A stretch of 40,283 nt of DNA. It comes from a virus. The first letter of the stretch is position 1, and each line of letters starts with the position of its first letter. The notes under the pieces are model-generated. The model was given only the letters and a program-made list of their open reading frames with translations. It ran no database searches and had not been told where the DNA came from. A program made the position numbers and the translations under genes. The stretch covers positions 1-40,283 of IMG/VR virus record IMGVR_UViG_3300036832_000938. One strand, written 5' to 3'. Positions 7,677 through 17,150 of this stretch are shown one piece after another.

Positions 7677-7761
7677 CGGTGTTATAGTCGCAATTCTGAC
7701 GCTACAAGAAGAGATCGACCGCTTTGCCTGGTTCCATTCGATCGATTTCGGCAACGGCCTG

Positions 7762-8367
7762 GTGAGCAAAGGGCAGATTCCGCTGGAAGTCCTGAAAGCA
7801 CAAGCGAATCTGTATTTTCCTCCATCGCTTGCCGGGAAAACGGTGCTCGATATCGGGGCCTTCGACGGTTTCAACAGCTTCGAGGCGGCGCAGCGCGGCG
7901 CACGGGCGGTTCTCGCGACGGACCATTACGCCTGGTCGCAAGGGGAAACCCGCCAAGCCTTCGAGTTTGCCCGTAATCGTCTCGCGCCCCAGGTCGGCGC
8001 ACTCGATATCGATGTACCGGATCTGTCCCCGCAGACGGTTGGGACGTTCGACATCGTTCTGTTCGCGGGCGTGTTCTATCATCTGCGGAATCCGTTCCAG
8101 GCCCTCGAGAAAATTGCCGCGCTTGTCAAAGAAACGCTGATCGTCGAGACGCATCTGGACGCTCTGGAGATCGATCGCCCGGCCATGATTTTTTATCCGG
8201 GCAGGGAGTTGAATAATGACCCGACGAACTGGTGGGGTCCCAACGCGCCCTGCGTCGCGCTGATGCTGCGCGACATCGGCTTCGCGCAGGTCCTGCATAC
8301 GAACCATCCCGTCTGCGGCTCCGGTCGCGGTATCTTTCACGGGCGGCGCCCGCATCAGCCGATCTGA
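7762..8367 (+). CDS. Class I SAM-dependent methyltransferase, at least 201 aa
   Basis: VLDIGAFDGFNSFEAA at about residues 28-43 is the SAM-binding motif I. DIVLFAGVFYHLRNPFQAL at about 96-114 is motif IV with the post-motif seen in the DUF1698/CmoB-like group. It stands on the plus strand among minus-strand virion genes. The first usable start is GTG at 7762, yet conserved-looking sequence (LQEEIDRFAWFHSIDFGNG) continues in frame upstream to about 7693 without ATG, GTG or TTG. The start may therefore be rare (ATT 7693 or CTG 7696), or the 5' end has decayed. Its 3' end overlaps the convergent gene by 13 bases. Target unknown. Confidence 0.75.
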   Translation: MSKGQIPLEVLKAQANLYFPPSLAGKTVLDIGAFDGFNSFEAAQRGARAVLATDHYAWSQGETRQAFEFARNRLAPQVGALDIDVPDLSPQTVGTFDIVLFAGVFYHLRNPFQALEKIAALVKETLIVETHLDALEIDRPAMIFYPGRELNNDPTNWWGPNAPCVALMLRDIGFAQVLHTNHPVCGSGRGIFHGRRPHQPI

Positions 8368-8813
8368 TACATCGCCGATATGCGCACGTTATAGGTGGTC
8401 GCCAGCGCAAACGTCTGGCCCACCAGATTGACTGCAGCGGTATTGCTGTTTATGGTCACTGCTGTCGCCCAGTAGGCGGCCGGCCCGACCACATGGCCCG
8501 TGCCCGGAATCGTGCCGGGCCCGCTGAATGGCGCAGGCAGAGAGATGGTCATAGAAGGGGCAGCCGTTCCGCCGAACGTACCCTGCCACTCGACGTTGAC
8601 ATGCAGGATATAGCCGATCTGCGCCCACCGGGCATAGATCACATTGGAGCTTGCCACCGTCATGCTGCCGCCGCCAACAACGCCCGGCGTGTAATTCGTC
8701 CAGCCAACCGGAACATTCGCCGAGATATTGCCAGAAGCATCGCTCTGCCAGCGCACGTTCAGGGAGCCGGCCAGCGCAGCGGGCGTCGTATCGTTGAAGT
8801 TCACGGTAGACAT
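8355..8813 (-). CDS. Virion/fibre-associated protein, paralogue of 750-1238, 152 aa
   Basis: The N-terminal VNFNDTTPAA and following QSDASGN match the 750-1238 protein. The rest is a beta-rich Gly/Ser/Thr sequence without enzyme motifs. The ATG at 8813 is fixed by AGGAGGAG just upstream; an in-frame ATG at 8852 lies before that site. It follows the short tail-fibre-like gene 8830-9204 in the adhesin cluster. It is probably a surface-exposed fibre tip or decoration protein. I have seen similar N-termini in proteins from acidobacterial prophage regions. Confidence 0.7.
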   Translation of the reverse strand: MSTVNFNDTTPAALAGSLNVRWQSDASGNISANVPVGWTNYTPGVVGGGSMTVASSNVIYARWAQIGYILHVNVEWQGTFGGTAAPSMTISLPAPFSGPGTIPGTGHVVGPAAYWATAVTINSNTAAVNLVGQTFALATTYNVRISAMYQIG

Positions 8814-8829
8814 AAAAGAAGACTCCTCC

Positions 8830-9204
8830 TTACACGCCAACCGGCGTGCCATTCACTTTGATCACTTGCGGAATATCCGTTGCGCTCAGAGAGCGGAACG
8901 CGGGCGCCGCCGCCGCCCCCGAAGACGGTCCCGCGTAGACGGCGTTCGCGGCCTGACTTGCTTTGGTGGCGGTGAGCGTGCCGCTCGTGGTAACTGGCGA
9001 TCCGGAAATGATGAACTCGGAGGGCAGCAAAAGGCCGACGCTCGTGACGCTTCCCGTGCCCGGAGCCGCGACGCTGATCGTTCCATCCGCCGCAACGGTA
9101 ATGTTCGAGCCAATCTTCACGCCGCCCAGCAATCCGAGGTTATTCGCGGGCAGCAAAGTCGTCGTGAGCTGCGTAGCTCCCGGCTGTTTAATCCCGTAAC
9201 TCAT
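8830..9204 (-). CDS. Short tail-fibre-repeat protein, 124 aa
   Basis: The sequence carries GTGSVTSVGLLLP, SGSPVTTSGTLTA and FRSLSATDIPQ. These are the phrases of repeated fibre-shaft modules in many phage tail fibres, here in one copy. The ATG at 9204 overlaps the stop of the LamG protein (ATGA at 9201-9204) and follows a GGAGGGAG site. It probably extends or caps the adhesin encoded upstream and may once have been part of a longer fibre. Confidence 0.75.
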   Translation of the reverse strand: MSYGIKQPGATQLTTTLLPANNLGLLGGVKIGSNITVAADGTISVAAPGTGSVTSVGLLLPSEFIISGSPVTTSGTLTATKASQAANAVYAGPSSGAAAAPAFRSLSATDIPQVIKVNGTPVGV

Positions 9205-11030
9205 AGCTCCCTCCACTGCGAGCCGTCCCATTGCACCGCGACACTGGCAAGCGCATCCAGAGTGATCGAAGTGGCTGTGTCGATCAGCACGCCACCCGTC
9301 CCGGTGACGGTGATCAACTGTCCGGCCGTCGAGTTCCCGTTCTTGATGTTGAACACTTTGCCCGCCACAGGCGAAGCAGGCAGTGTGACGGTAATCGACG
9401 GAGCCGTGGCGATCACGGTGTAATCGGCAGAGGTCAGCGTGGTCGAGACGTTGCTGGTGCGCAGCGGCAAGTTCGTCGTGCCGCCGCCATCGACCACGTT
9501 GCCTGAAGCATCATAGACCGCGAGGTTTCCGGCAACCGGCGTGCCGCCGCCGAACATCTGAAACTTTCCGCCGGGACCCTGCCGCACCGTCGCGCGGATC
9601 TGGTCGAAGTCGATGTTGCCGCGCTGGGCCGTAGACGGAGCGGCCGCAATGCCGATACTGAACGGCGTCGAGCCGGTAAAGGTATTCAGATCCGTAACGG
9701 TGATTGTGAAACTAAAGAGACCTGCCGCGCTGGGCGTGCCGCTGATCACTCCCGTCGTGCCGTTCAGGGTGGTGCCTGCCGGAATACTTCCGCTCGCCAC
9801 CGCGAAGCTATACGGCGTCGTGCCGTATTGCGCGCTGATCGGCTCTGAGTATGCTGCGCCCACTGCGCCGCCCTTGAGCGGTGTGGCGTAGGGCGCGGGC
9901 GTGTAATAGCTGGCCGCGAAAGCGCTGCTCATGGGGCCTTTGACGATCTGGTGGCGCGGCCCCCACGGGCCGAATGTAATCGGCGCGGCGACATTGGGTC
10001 CTGTCAGGACCGGCGCCCAGGGATTCGTCGGGCTGCTGCTTGTGAGACTGGTCGAATAGAAGGTACCTGGGGAGCTCTGATTGTTGTACCCGGTCGCCAG
10101 CCAGTCCGCCGAGCGCACCACGTTCGCAATCTGGATTTCGTCCATCAATCCCAGATAGAAATTCCCGCCGCCGCCGTACTGGCCGAAATTGAGGACGCCT
10201 GTTTTCGAGCCGGGACTGCTGCCGGAAGTCGCGCTTTGGTCGAGCGTCCCGTCCACATACAGCGACACGACATTCCCGGAGGAGATCGTCACGTCGATCT
10301 TGTGCCATGTACTGTCCGCCAGAGCTGCGGTCGATGTGAGTAGGCCCGAACTGCCGCCGAGAGACTGCACGGATAGTTTGTTCGTGCCGCCGCCAAGGTT
10401 CCAGGCGATCGTCCACTCATTGTTGGCGCCTTTTTCTATCGCTCTCGCGAACGACGCCATGCCGCCCGGCGATTTGACCCAGAACGAGACGGTTTGAGCG
10501 GTCCAGCCGTTCAAACTGGCGGATCCCGGAACCTGTAGAAAGTTGGTCGCGCCGTCGAAACTGGCGCACAGAGCGATTTTCCCCGTTGCAGAAGTAACCG
10601 AACCGGAGGTGGACTGGTTCGCGTTGCCGGTGGAGTCGACGCCCGCCGTGCTGTTCAGGTGCCAGACGCCCTCGAAGGTGCTGTCCCAGACGGCGGCTGG
10701 GGTCTGCTGATCCGTTGTGATCGCGGAGTTTCCGAAAAGGATGTAGAGCGTCGTGTCGGCAGTGTGGGAAAGCGTCGGGATTTTGATCCAGGCCTCGATG
10801 CTCCCGTTACCCCCCCGGTAGGCGACCCGCTGAAAGGAAAGCGGCGAAGCGCCCGCCGAATCCGCGGCGAAGAGAATGTCGTGACCCCAACTGCTGGTGA
10901 CTGCGCCGCCATTTGCCACCGTAGCGAGTTGTGCATACGTTCCCGTGAACAGCACCGGGAAATTGCTCTGATCGGTGTTGGGAACCTTGGCGTGATTGAT
11001 GGTGATCGCGACTGAGTTCGTCCAGGCCAC
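9201..11030 (-). CDS. Large adhesin: DUF2341 + LamG-like + Ig-like (He_PIG) domains, 609 aa
   Basis: Residues 1-115 resemble DUF2341 (NFPVLF, GHDILFAADSAG, GSIEAWIKIPTL). Residues about 120-310 form a LamG/concanavalin-type jelly roll (FEGVWHLNSTAG, SFDGATNFLQVPG, WHKIDVTISSGNVVSLYVDG, GLMDEIQIANVVRS). Near 395-450 lies a putative Ig domain (PYSFAVASGSIPAGTTLN, GVISGTPSAAG). The C-terminus is a beta-rich fibre end. Such domains bind glycans, so it is likely a receptor-binding or polysaccharide-binding tail protein. The GTG start is right after the upstream stop. It is the largest adhesin beside the collagen-like fibre. Confidence 0.8.
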   Translation of the reverse strand: MAWTNSVAITINHAKVPNTDQSNFPVLFTGTYAQLATVANGGAVTSSWGHDILFAADSAGASPLSFQRVAYRGGNGSIEAWIKIPTLSHTADTTLYILFGNSAITTDQQTPAAVWDSTFEGVWHLNSTAGVDSTGNANQSTSGSVTSATGKIALCASFDGATNFLQVPGSASLNGWTAQTVSFWVKSPGGMASFARAIEKGANNEWTIAWNLGGGTNKLSVQSLGGSSGLLTSTAALADSTWHKIDVTISSGNVVSLYVDGTLDQSATSGSSPGSKTGVLNFGQYGGGGNFYLGLMDEIQIANVVRSADWLATGYNNQSSPGTFYSTSLTSSSPTNPWAPVLTGPNVAAPITFGPWGPRHQIVKGPMSSAFAASYYTPAPYATPLKGGAVGAAYSEPISAQYGTTPYSFAVASGSIPAGTTLNGTTGVISGTPSAAGLFSFTITVTDLNTFTGSTPFSIGIAAAPSTAQRGNIDFDQIRATVRQGPGGKFQMFGGGTPVAGNLAVYDASGNVVDGGGTTNLPLRTSNVSTTLTSADYTVIATAPSITVTLPASPVAGKVFNIKNGNSTAGQLITVTGTGGVLIDTATSITLDALASVAVQWDGSQWREL

Positions 11031-11031
11031 G

Positions 11032-11925
11032 CTAGTCGTACCTCATGCACAGGGCCACGGTCACCACGCTTGTGTTGTTGCCGATGCTGGCCTGCCCGAA
11101 GGGGCCGTTCTTGCCTGGCATGTACGTGCGGGTGGAACCATAGAGCGTCACGGTGAAGGTGACGCCATCCGTGATATCCAATCCAAAAGCCGCGCCGCAG
11201 ACGGTCGAGGGATAATCGAAGTACCCGATCATCGGGCTGCAGGCATCGAACGGGATGGCCCCGTTGAAGGCGGTCGATCCGCTGGGAGGGTTCCAGACCC
11301 TGGTGACCCACCCCTTGCCGTTTCCGGCACTATTGTTCAGTTCCGTTACGCCCACGCCGAACACCAGCGTCTGCTGGGAAGATCCCTTGCTGAATCCGCA
11401 GGTCCATACCGTTACATAGGTCCCGGTAGCAGCCCCGGAAGCATTCAACGAGCGCTCTACCGCGAAGAACTGCTGGCAGTTATTTCCAGTCGCATTGTTG
11501 CGCCACAGCATCACGCCCATGCGGCCCGCTGCGCCCGAGAAATTGCATTCGTACTGTGTCACGGCCGAAGACGGCGTATAGCCTGCGTTGTTTGTGTTCA
11601 ACGGCCCAAGCACGATCCCGGTGAGCGTGCCGGCCCCGTCCGTCGTGGTGCTGACCGAGAACCGCAAGCTGGGGCAATTTGTCCCGCTCACGTTGCCGTA
11701 CTCTATCTTGAGGTAGAAATTGGTGAGCCCGTCATTGGGTCTCCAGACCTCGTAAACGAACGCGCCGGAGCCGGGAACGGCGCCGATCGATGACCAGTTG
11801 ACCTGCCCGGTGTCGGAAGACTGCGTCCATCCGGCGGTACTGAAAAACGTGGAGATCGCCTGCGCCCACTGCTTGAAGTTCGCAAGCGTCGAAGAATCGC
11901 AGACGAGTTGCTGTTGAGAGGTCAT
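11032..11925 (-). CDS. Structural/adhesion protein of unknown fold, 297 aa
   Basis: After a short helical N-terminus (residues 1-33) the protein is beta-rich, with many Gly, Ser, Thr and Asn residues and no known catalytic motif. It contains several Cys (for example in CNF, CSP, VCG). It lies tightly between the collagen-like fibre and the LamG adhesin, so a tail or fibre role is the natural inference. The N-terminal helical segment could attach it to the virion. Confidence 0.65.
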   Translation of the reverse strand: MTSQQQLVCDSSTLANFKQWAQAISTFFSTAGWTQSSDTGQVNWSSIGAVPGSGAFVYEVWRPNDGLTNFYLKIEYGNVSGTNCPSLRFSVSTTTDGAGTLTGIVLGPLNTNNAGYTPSSAVTQYECNFSGAAGRMGVMLWRNNATGNNCQQFFAVERSLNASGAATGTYVTVWTCGFSKGSSQQTLVFGVGVTELNNSAGNGKGWVTRVWNPPSGSTAFNGAIPFDACSPMIGYFDYPSTVCGAAFGLDITDGVTFTVTLYGSTRTYMPGKNGPFGQASIGNNTSVVTVALCMRYD

Positions 11926-11928
11926 GGT

Positions 11929-13971
11929 TTAGGGACTCACTCCGCTCAAATCGATCGGCGGCGGGTTCGCTTCGATCTGCGCCTGCGTCAGGGTCGTCAT
12001 CGCGAAGGAGCGCCAGTTGACGGAGACATACTTGAACTTGCCGCCCGCAATGCCGGGATTGTTCGCGATGCCCGGACCCGTGGTGGTCGGGTAATAATCG
12101 CCGCCGGCCCCGACCAGGAATTTGGCAATCGAGCGGTCATCGGTTCCGCCCGCATTGGTCAGGATCAGGCGCGCCTCGCACAGCGACACAACGCCCCGAA
12201 GATCCGTCGGGTCGAACGGAATGCGCGGGAAGGGGGCATAGAAATGCACCATTTTCCCGCCGCCCGGAACGAACGAGATCGAGCCATCGGGCTCGGTGCG
12301 CGGCGTGAATTCCCCGTAATCGGTCGAGAAGTCCTCGGCGTAATAGCCGGTGGTCGGCGCACTGCTGAGCACACCCTGCGTCCAGACGCCGGTCGAAGCC
12401 CGCAGCCACCAGAACTGGCAGACACGCACGTTGATGCGCGAATTGGTCGCGGGGTTGCCGCCCGCGTCAATGTAGCCGTCGCCCCAAAACTCGATCGCCG
12501 TGTTCGTACCGGGAGTATTGCCGTCGCCGATGAACGGCCCGCTGTAGAAATCCCAGTCGGACGGCACGCCGTGCGGATGGCCCTCATTCAGGCCGGTCAT
12601 GTCGTTGTAGATCTGGTCGGCGACCGAGGTCGTACCGCCGCCGGCCGGGCCCGGAGGTCCTTGCGGCCCAGCGGGTCCAACGGGACCTTGCGGGCCTGCT
12701 GGTCCGGTCGGCCCGGCAGGTCCCTGCGTTCCAGTCGCGCCTTTCGCGCCGGCGGGTCCGGTAAGTCCGGTCGGTCCCGCAGGTCCTGCCGCGCCGGTCG
12801 CTCCGGTAGTGCCCTGCGGTCCCGTCGCGCCAGTCACGCCGATCGGTCCTTGCGAACCTGTCGCGCCGGTATCGCCTTTGAGTCCCTGGGGTCCGGTGGC
12901 GCCGGCCAGCCCGATCGGTCCCGTGGAACCAGCGGTTCCGGTCAGACCTTGCGGTCCAGTGGCTCCCGTCGCACCCGTCGGTCCGGTCGGTCCTGCGGGA
13001 CCTGCGGGTCCGGTCGGCCCTTGGGGTCCAGCGGGTCCAGTCCCTGATCCGCCTGAACCGTCCGCGCCGGGAGGGCCTTGCGGGCCCGTCGCTCCAGTTG
13101 GTCCTGCGGGTCCCGTCGCGCCAGTGGCTCCCGCGGGTCCCGTCGCGCCCGTCAGACCCGTGTCGCCTTTTGCTCCTTGTGAACCCGTGGCACCAGTCGC
13201 CCCGGTCGCTCCGGCTGACCCCGTAGCGCCTGGGTCTCCCTTCGGACCTTGCGCGCCCGTTGCGCCAGTTGCACCAGTCGCACCTGTCAGCCCTTGCGGA
13301 CCTGTTACGCCAGCGGGTCCCTGCGGTCCCGTAGCACCTGTTGCACCAGCAGACCCAGCCGCTCCTTGCAACCCTTGCGGCCCGGTCGGTCCGGCGGGTC
13401 CGGGAGGGCCTTGCGGTCCGGGACCGCCGCCGCTGCCGCCACTTCCGCCGCCCGAAAGGAAGTACCAGGCGAGGTGCCAGTCGTCCGACTTCAACGGCAC
13501 GGCGTAGGTGATGGTGGAGCCGCTGAGAGTGGCATCCGTCAGGCTCTGCTCGACGCCGTTCAGGTACAGCGTGAGGGAGGTAGCCGGATTCGGCGTAGAA
13601 CTTAAAGTAAAGGTTTTATTGGTGCCGTCCAGCGTCCCGGCCGGGACTTCGCGCACCGGAACCGGCGCTCCCGGCACACTCGGCGTCTTCGGCTCCCACT
13701 GGCCGTCGGCGTACACCCAGGTCAGCACCTGGCCGTCAGACGGCGCGGTCGCGGACACATGCCGCCCTTCGATCCCGATCACCGTCTGGCTGGTATTGGT
13801 GCCGGCCAGATCGCCGCCAGCGGTAAAGTCGCCGCCTCCGCCGCCGCCCTGGCTGTTATTGATGACCTGCTGCGCGGTGTTCAGCCACAGGCGCGCCTGG
13901 TCGGACAAGGCGCCGCCGTTCACCGTCCACGGGAAGTTGGACTGATACGGCCAGACAAGAGATTTCGGCAT
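11929..13971 (-). CDS. Collagen-like tail fibre, 680 aa
   Basis: An N-terminal attachment region (about 1-180) contains a [15 protein letters not shown] beta segment common in phage baseplate or fibre proteins. It ends in a Gly/Ser hinge. Residues about 183-445 are near-perfect Gly-X-Y collagen repeats rich in GPQ, GPA, GAT and GPT. The C-terminal 235 residues form a globular, beta-rich and aromatic domain that probably recognises the host. Collagen repeats in phage fibres form trimeric shafts. The repeats make the locus prone to length change. On the opposite strand the same repeat creates long spurious ORFs. Confidence 0.85.
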   Translation of the reverse strand: MPKSLVWPYQSNFPWTVNGGALSDQARLWLNTAQQVINNSQGGGGGGDFTAGGDLAGTNTSQTVIGIEGRHVSATAPSDGQVLTWVYADGQWEPKTPSVPGAPVPVREVPAGTLDGTNKTFTLSSTPNPATSLTLYLNGVEQSLTDATLSGSTITYAVPLKSDDWHLAWYFLSGGGSGGSGGGPGPQGPPGPAGPTGPQGLQGAAGSAGATGATGPQGPAGVTGPQGLTGATGATGATGAQGPKGDPGATGSAGATGATGATGSQGAKGDTGLTGATGPAGATGATGPAGPTGATGPQGPPGADGSGGSGTGPAGPQGPTGPAGPAGPTGPTGATGATGPQGLTGTAGSTGPIGLAGATGPQGLKGDTGATGSQGPIGVTGATGPQGTTGATGAAGPAGPTGLTGPAGAKGATGTQGPAGPTGPAGPQGPVGPAGPQGPPGPAGGGTTSVADQIYNDMTGLNEGHPHGVPSDWDFYSGPFIGDGNTPGTNTAIEFWGDGYIDAGGNPATNSRINVRVCQFWWLRASTGVWTQGVLSSAPTTGYYAEDFSTDYGEFTPRTEPDGSISFVPGGGKMVHFYAPFPRIPFDPTDLRGVVSLCEARLILTNAGGTDDRSIAKFLVGAGGDYYPTTTGPGIANNPGIAGGKFKYVSVNWRSFAMTTLTQAQIEANPPPIDLSGVSP

Positions 13972-13987
13972 GAGGCGTTACGCGGTG

Positions 13988-15568
13988 TTACGTGAAGCAG
14001 GGCCGCACGGTGCCCTTCAGCGCGATGAGCGCAAGCGGCCCCGGATCGTGCCCGGAGATCTCGAAGACGCGGTCGGTCGAATGACCCAACTGCGTCCAGT
14101 CGATGCGCCGGTTATAGGCTCCCGCGGCACCCGTCGAGACCGGCCAGAGATAGGAACCGAACGTGTAGCCGCCATCGTCGGACTTGCGCAGCGTGACGGA
14201 GCCGGGAGTCGTGGCGGGCAGCTTGCCGTTGACGCCGGTCTGCATCACGCAGCGCACCAGGTCATAGAGCACACCGGTCTGATCGGCGTTGACGTGCGGA
14301 AAGCGCCGCATCCAGTAAATGTTCGTCCCGTTGAAATCGTAGTAATCCTGCGATTGCAGATAGATGTTCGAGTTGCGATAGTCGCCGACCAGGTGCAGCT
14401 CTAAATTCGCGTCGTAGATGTGCGTCTCGCCCCAGTCGCGATCCCAGCTCGTACCGTTCCACACGCCGCGCTCGGTCCAGAAGCCGGTCGCGATGTCGTA
14501 AGCCCATGATGTGTTGGCCTGCGGAAAATGAAACACCACGAACTCGTGGCCGTTCTCCTGATACGTCACCGTCACCACATCGCGCACGGTCGGGTACGCC
14601 TGCCAGCTCGTTTCGACCGCGTGCGTCGAGATCCGCGAGCAGACCACGCCGTTCAGCCGGAACGCCCAGGCCGCGCCGCGCGCGTTGACCGCGATGCCGA
14701 AGATGGTATTGTCGGCGATCGCCAGCGAATTGCGATAGGCGCCGCACTCGATATAGACACTCTGGTCGCGGGTGAACGGGAAGTTGGGGTCGCCCGAATC
14801 GACATACAACTCGACGTGATTTGCGCCGAACATCCACACGCGGCGGTTGCAGACTCTCAACGCCATCGTGAGGTCGGGCGTCTCTTCGAAGGCGAAGTCG
14901 AGCGCGTTCCAGGTCGTGCCGTCCTGAAAGGCCGACAGATAGAAATTGCCGCTGGCCGCCAGGCCGAGGAAGTAGCCGTCCACTTCGTCCACCTGCAGCA
15001 ATGGCTCGGGCGTTGAGACCGACCCGTAGAACGTATTCGTGTGCAGGTCGAAGACGCTTGTGGCGTTGTTGGACGCGATGCAGAGTTGATTGCCCCGGAT
15101 GTTCACCGCGATCGAGTAGCGCATGTACTGCCCGACGAGCGGCCCGGTCGGACCGAGCGCGGTCGCGCCAAACGGAGGAGCCGAACCGGTGAGCTCCCAG
15201 AGTTCGTCGTTGACAATGAAGAAGCGCCGCCCGTTGATATACACGCCGCACGACACGCCCGGCCCTGGAGTCGGCAGGACAAACGGCACGCCGTTGACCG
15301 CAATGCCGCCCGTGCCGGAAACGTCGAGCACGGTCCCGTTGACGGAAATTCCGACGCCTTTCACGGTGCCGTTGACCGAGATCGAGAGCGGCGTTCCGGC
15401 GACGGTCGCGACGGTGTAGAGACCGGGGGCTTTGGTGTAGTAGTACGCGGCCTTGCCCGACGCCTCCACTTTTTCGGCGATCAGATTTACGGCTCGCTCG
15501 CCGTCCACGCTGGCAGCGACTCCCAGGTAACTGGGCCCTATCGCACCGGGCAGGTCAACTAGTGGCAT
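13988..15568 (-). CDS. P22 gp10-like packaged-DNA stabilisation/tail hub protein, 526 aa
   Basis: The start has the family features: an N-terminal DGERAVNLIAEKVEASG segment followed by APGLYTVATV. The long beta-rich body (GNQLCIASNNATSVFDL, NRRVWMFGANHVELY, YDIATGFWTERG) suits the propeller-like gp10 fold. P22 gp10 closes the portal channel after packaging and carries tail proteins. Length is a little above P22 gp10. Its stop is 17 bases before the fibre start and its own start overlaps the 102-residue gene. Role by family, position and motifs. Confidence 0.75.
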   Translation of the reverse strand: MPLVDLPGAIGPSYLGVAASVDGERAVNLIAEKVEASGKAAYYYTKAPGLYTVATVAGTPLSISVNGTVKGVGISVNGTVLDVSGTGGIAVNGVPFVLPTPGPGVSCGVYINGRRFFIVNDELWELTGSAPPFGATALGPTGPLVGQYMRYSIAVNIRGNQLCIASNNATSVFDLHTNTFYGSVSTPEPLLQVDEVDGYFLGLAASGNFYLSAFQDGTTWNALDFAFEETPDLTMALRVCNRRVWMFGANHVELYVDSGDPNFPFTRDQSVYIECGAYRNSLAIADNTIFGIAVNARGAAWAFRLNGVVCSRISTHAVETSWQAYPTVRDVVTVTYQENGHEFVVFHFPQANTSWAYDIATGFWTERGVWNGTSWDRDWGETHIYDANLELHLVGDYRNSNIYLQSQDYYDFNGTNIYWMRRFPHVNADQTGVLYDLVRCVMQTGVNGKLPATTPGSVTLRKSDDGGYTFGSYLWPVSTGAAGAYNRRIDWTQLGHSTDRVFEISGHDPGPLALIALKGTVRPCFT

Positions 15569-15876
15569 CAGGCAGCAACTTGGTTTTTAGATTTCGCCAA
15601 TCTGCGGTTCCGCAAAACCCGTTTTCCCCAAGCGCGGGCGTCCGGCAGATGCCGCAGAACATTGGTTTCTGGAGGTTCTCCAAAAATCAAAACGGTGTAG
15701 CCACTCCAGTGCGCCCTTGTATCAAAGATATAGCCTCTGACGTAGTCATACGACGACTTGAACTCGGGCCAGAACAGCGTCTCCCCGATTTCTTCCGGGA
15801 TATCCTCCTGAGCCAGACGCATATACCCGCCGGCGTATGTTTTTCCGAGCGGTCTTGTCCAGTACTTGGCATGCAT
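15568..15876 (-). CDS. Hypothetical protein in the tail-hub region, 102 aa
   Basis: This basic, aromatic-rich protein has a beta-like middle (YVRGYIFDTRAHWSGYTVLIFGEPP) and a basic C-terminus (GKRVLRNRRLAKSK). I do not recognise it. The stop shares one base with the ATG of the gp10-like gene (TGATG), and its start overlaps the stop of the gp4-like gene. It is therefore co-translated with head-completion proteins and may be a minor adaptor. Confidence 0.65.
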   Translation of the reverse strand: MHAKYWTRPLGKTYAGGYMRLAQEDIPEEIGETLFWPEFKSSYDYVRGYIFDTRAHWSGYTVLIFGEPPETNVLRHLPDARAWGKRVLRNRRLAKSKNQVAA

Positions 15877-16739
15877 CAGAACACTCCACTCAAAAACTGC
15901 GCTTTGCTGATATAGCGCCCGCCGGGGAAAGTGGGCATGCCCGGATCGGGCCGCATGGACATATCGGGACTGTTCAACTCCTTGATGTCGCCCAGCGCAT
16001 CGCGCGCGTTCGCGACGGTTAACGCCACCGGCGTCACACCGAACGAAGAGGCCACTTCGAGCGCCAGGTTTAAGAACATGGCCCGGAAATAGCCCGGCGC
16101 AGCGTTCACATCGTCATCGAGATCGCCTACCGTAAGCGCCTGCCAGTAGAACAGTTCGATCTGGTTGATGGTGGTGGGCACGCCCCAGACCCAGATGCGC
16201 GAGGCATAGTAGTAGTCCGGGGGAATGGCCCGGTTGCCGTTCACCGTAACGATCGTGGCGCCGCCAGGCAGCGAGAAGGGTCCGCCCGCCGTGTTTACCG
16301 TAACGTTAGTAAATGCTGTCGGTGTGATGACGGAACGGTCCAGATAAATCGCCTGTGGAAAGCTGATCTGCAACTGTGGCAGCGCGATGTTGGCCCACTG
16401 CTGGACACTCAGGACCGTGAGCGGCACGCGCACCGGGGGAATGGAAGAGAGCAGCAGCAGGTTGGTTGCGTTCGGATCGAGCCGGATCGGGCGCGGCGCA
16501 TCCCAGTCGGGCGCTCCGTTTCCGATGAGATACGACTGCTGGCCGGGCACGAGATTGAAGATGTGCTGCTGATACCAGGGGATCACGGTGGGCTTGAGGT
16601 TCCAGCTATCCACCATGGCGGTGAGCCGATCGAGTAGGAACTGGCTCATGGTGGGATCGGCAATCCCTTCGCCGCGGGCGACGAGGTTGAGCTCTTGGGC
16701 AGCCTGCGTGATCAGGTCGGAGTAAGTAGAGGTGGCCAT
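15876..16739 (-). CDS. P22 gp4-like portal-tail adaptor (tail accessory factor), 287 aa
   Basis: The N-terminal helical part (DLITQAAQELNLVARGEGI, then FLLDRLTAMVDSWN) and the following FNLVPGQQSYLIG are typical of the P22 tail accessory factor group that binds under the portal. The middle is beta-rich, and the end returns to helix (YFRAMFLNLALEVASSFG), as in the family. Length is larger than P22 gp4 (166 aa) but usual for environmental podoviruses. It lies between coat and gp10-like genes, as expected for head completion. Confidence 0.75.
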   Translation of the reverse strand: MATSTYSDLITQAAQELNLVARGEGIADPTMSQFLLDRLTAMVDSWNLKPTVIPWYQQHIFNLVPGQQSYLIGNGAPDWDAPRPIRLDPNATNLLLLSSIPPVRVPLTVLSVQQWANIALPQLQISFPQAIYLDRSVITPTAFTNVTVNTAGGPFSLPGGATIVTVNGNRAIPPDYYYASRIWVWGVPTTINQIELFYWQALTVGDLDDDVNAAPGYFRAMFLNLALEVASSFGVTPVALTVANARDALGDIKELNSPDMSMRPDPGMPTFPGGRYISKAQFLSGVF

Positions 16740-16769
16740 TGGGTTGTAAGTGTGACCCGCGGGTGTGAC

Positions 16770-17150
16770 TTACGCCGCCGCCGGCTTCTTCTTGCTGTGG
16801 CTGCGCTTCGGCTTGTCGGGCAGTGTGAAGTCGCTCGGTTCGTCCGGGTCCACGTCGAACGGCGCTTCCCCTTCTGCGGCTTCCTGCGCCTCAGCGAGTG
16901 TGGCGAACCAGCCCTGGGCAATTCGCTCGCGCTCTTCTTTGGCGTTCGCGACGACGGCCGTCTCGCCGTCCGGGGCATACAACGCCTTCGGGTACGGGTG
17001 TTCGGCAGGGTCGTACGGCGGCAGTTCGTCGTCTTCATTCAAGCCGCGGTTGAACCTCTCGATGCGCTCGGAATTGCGGCGCTCGGCGGCGAAGAATTCT
17101 TTTACGGCGTCGCGGGTAGAACCCTGCGCGCGCACGTGTGAGTCCGGCAT
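16770..17150 (-). CDS. Phage protein with YPK-x-LYxPDG motif, 126 aa
   Basis: It is acidic in the centre, with a basic Lys-rich tail. The phrase YPKALYAPDGETAVVANAKE followed by GWFATLAEAQEA matches a short module I know from small proteins beside phage coat genes. A clear AAGGAGA site precedes the ATG. It follows the coat gene, so it may be a head-related protein. The function is unknown. Confidence 0.65.
   Translation of the reverse strand: MPDSHVRAQGSTRDAVKEFFAAERRNSERIERFNRGLNEDDELPPYDPAEHPYPKALYAPDGETAVVANAKEERERIAQGWFATLAEAQEAAEGEAPFDVDPDEPSDFTLPDKPKRSHSKKKPAAA

Noticed and set aside
12809-13507. 232-codon plus-strand ORF rich in Pro-Val-Ala
   Set aside because: It is the antisense of the collagen Gly-X-Y repeats of the fibre gene and has the expected shadow composition.
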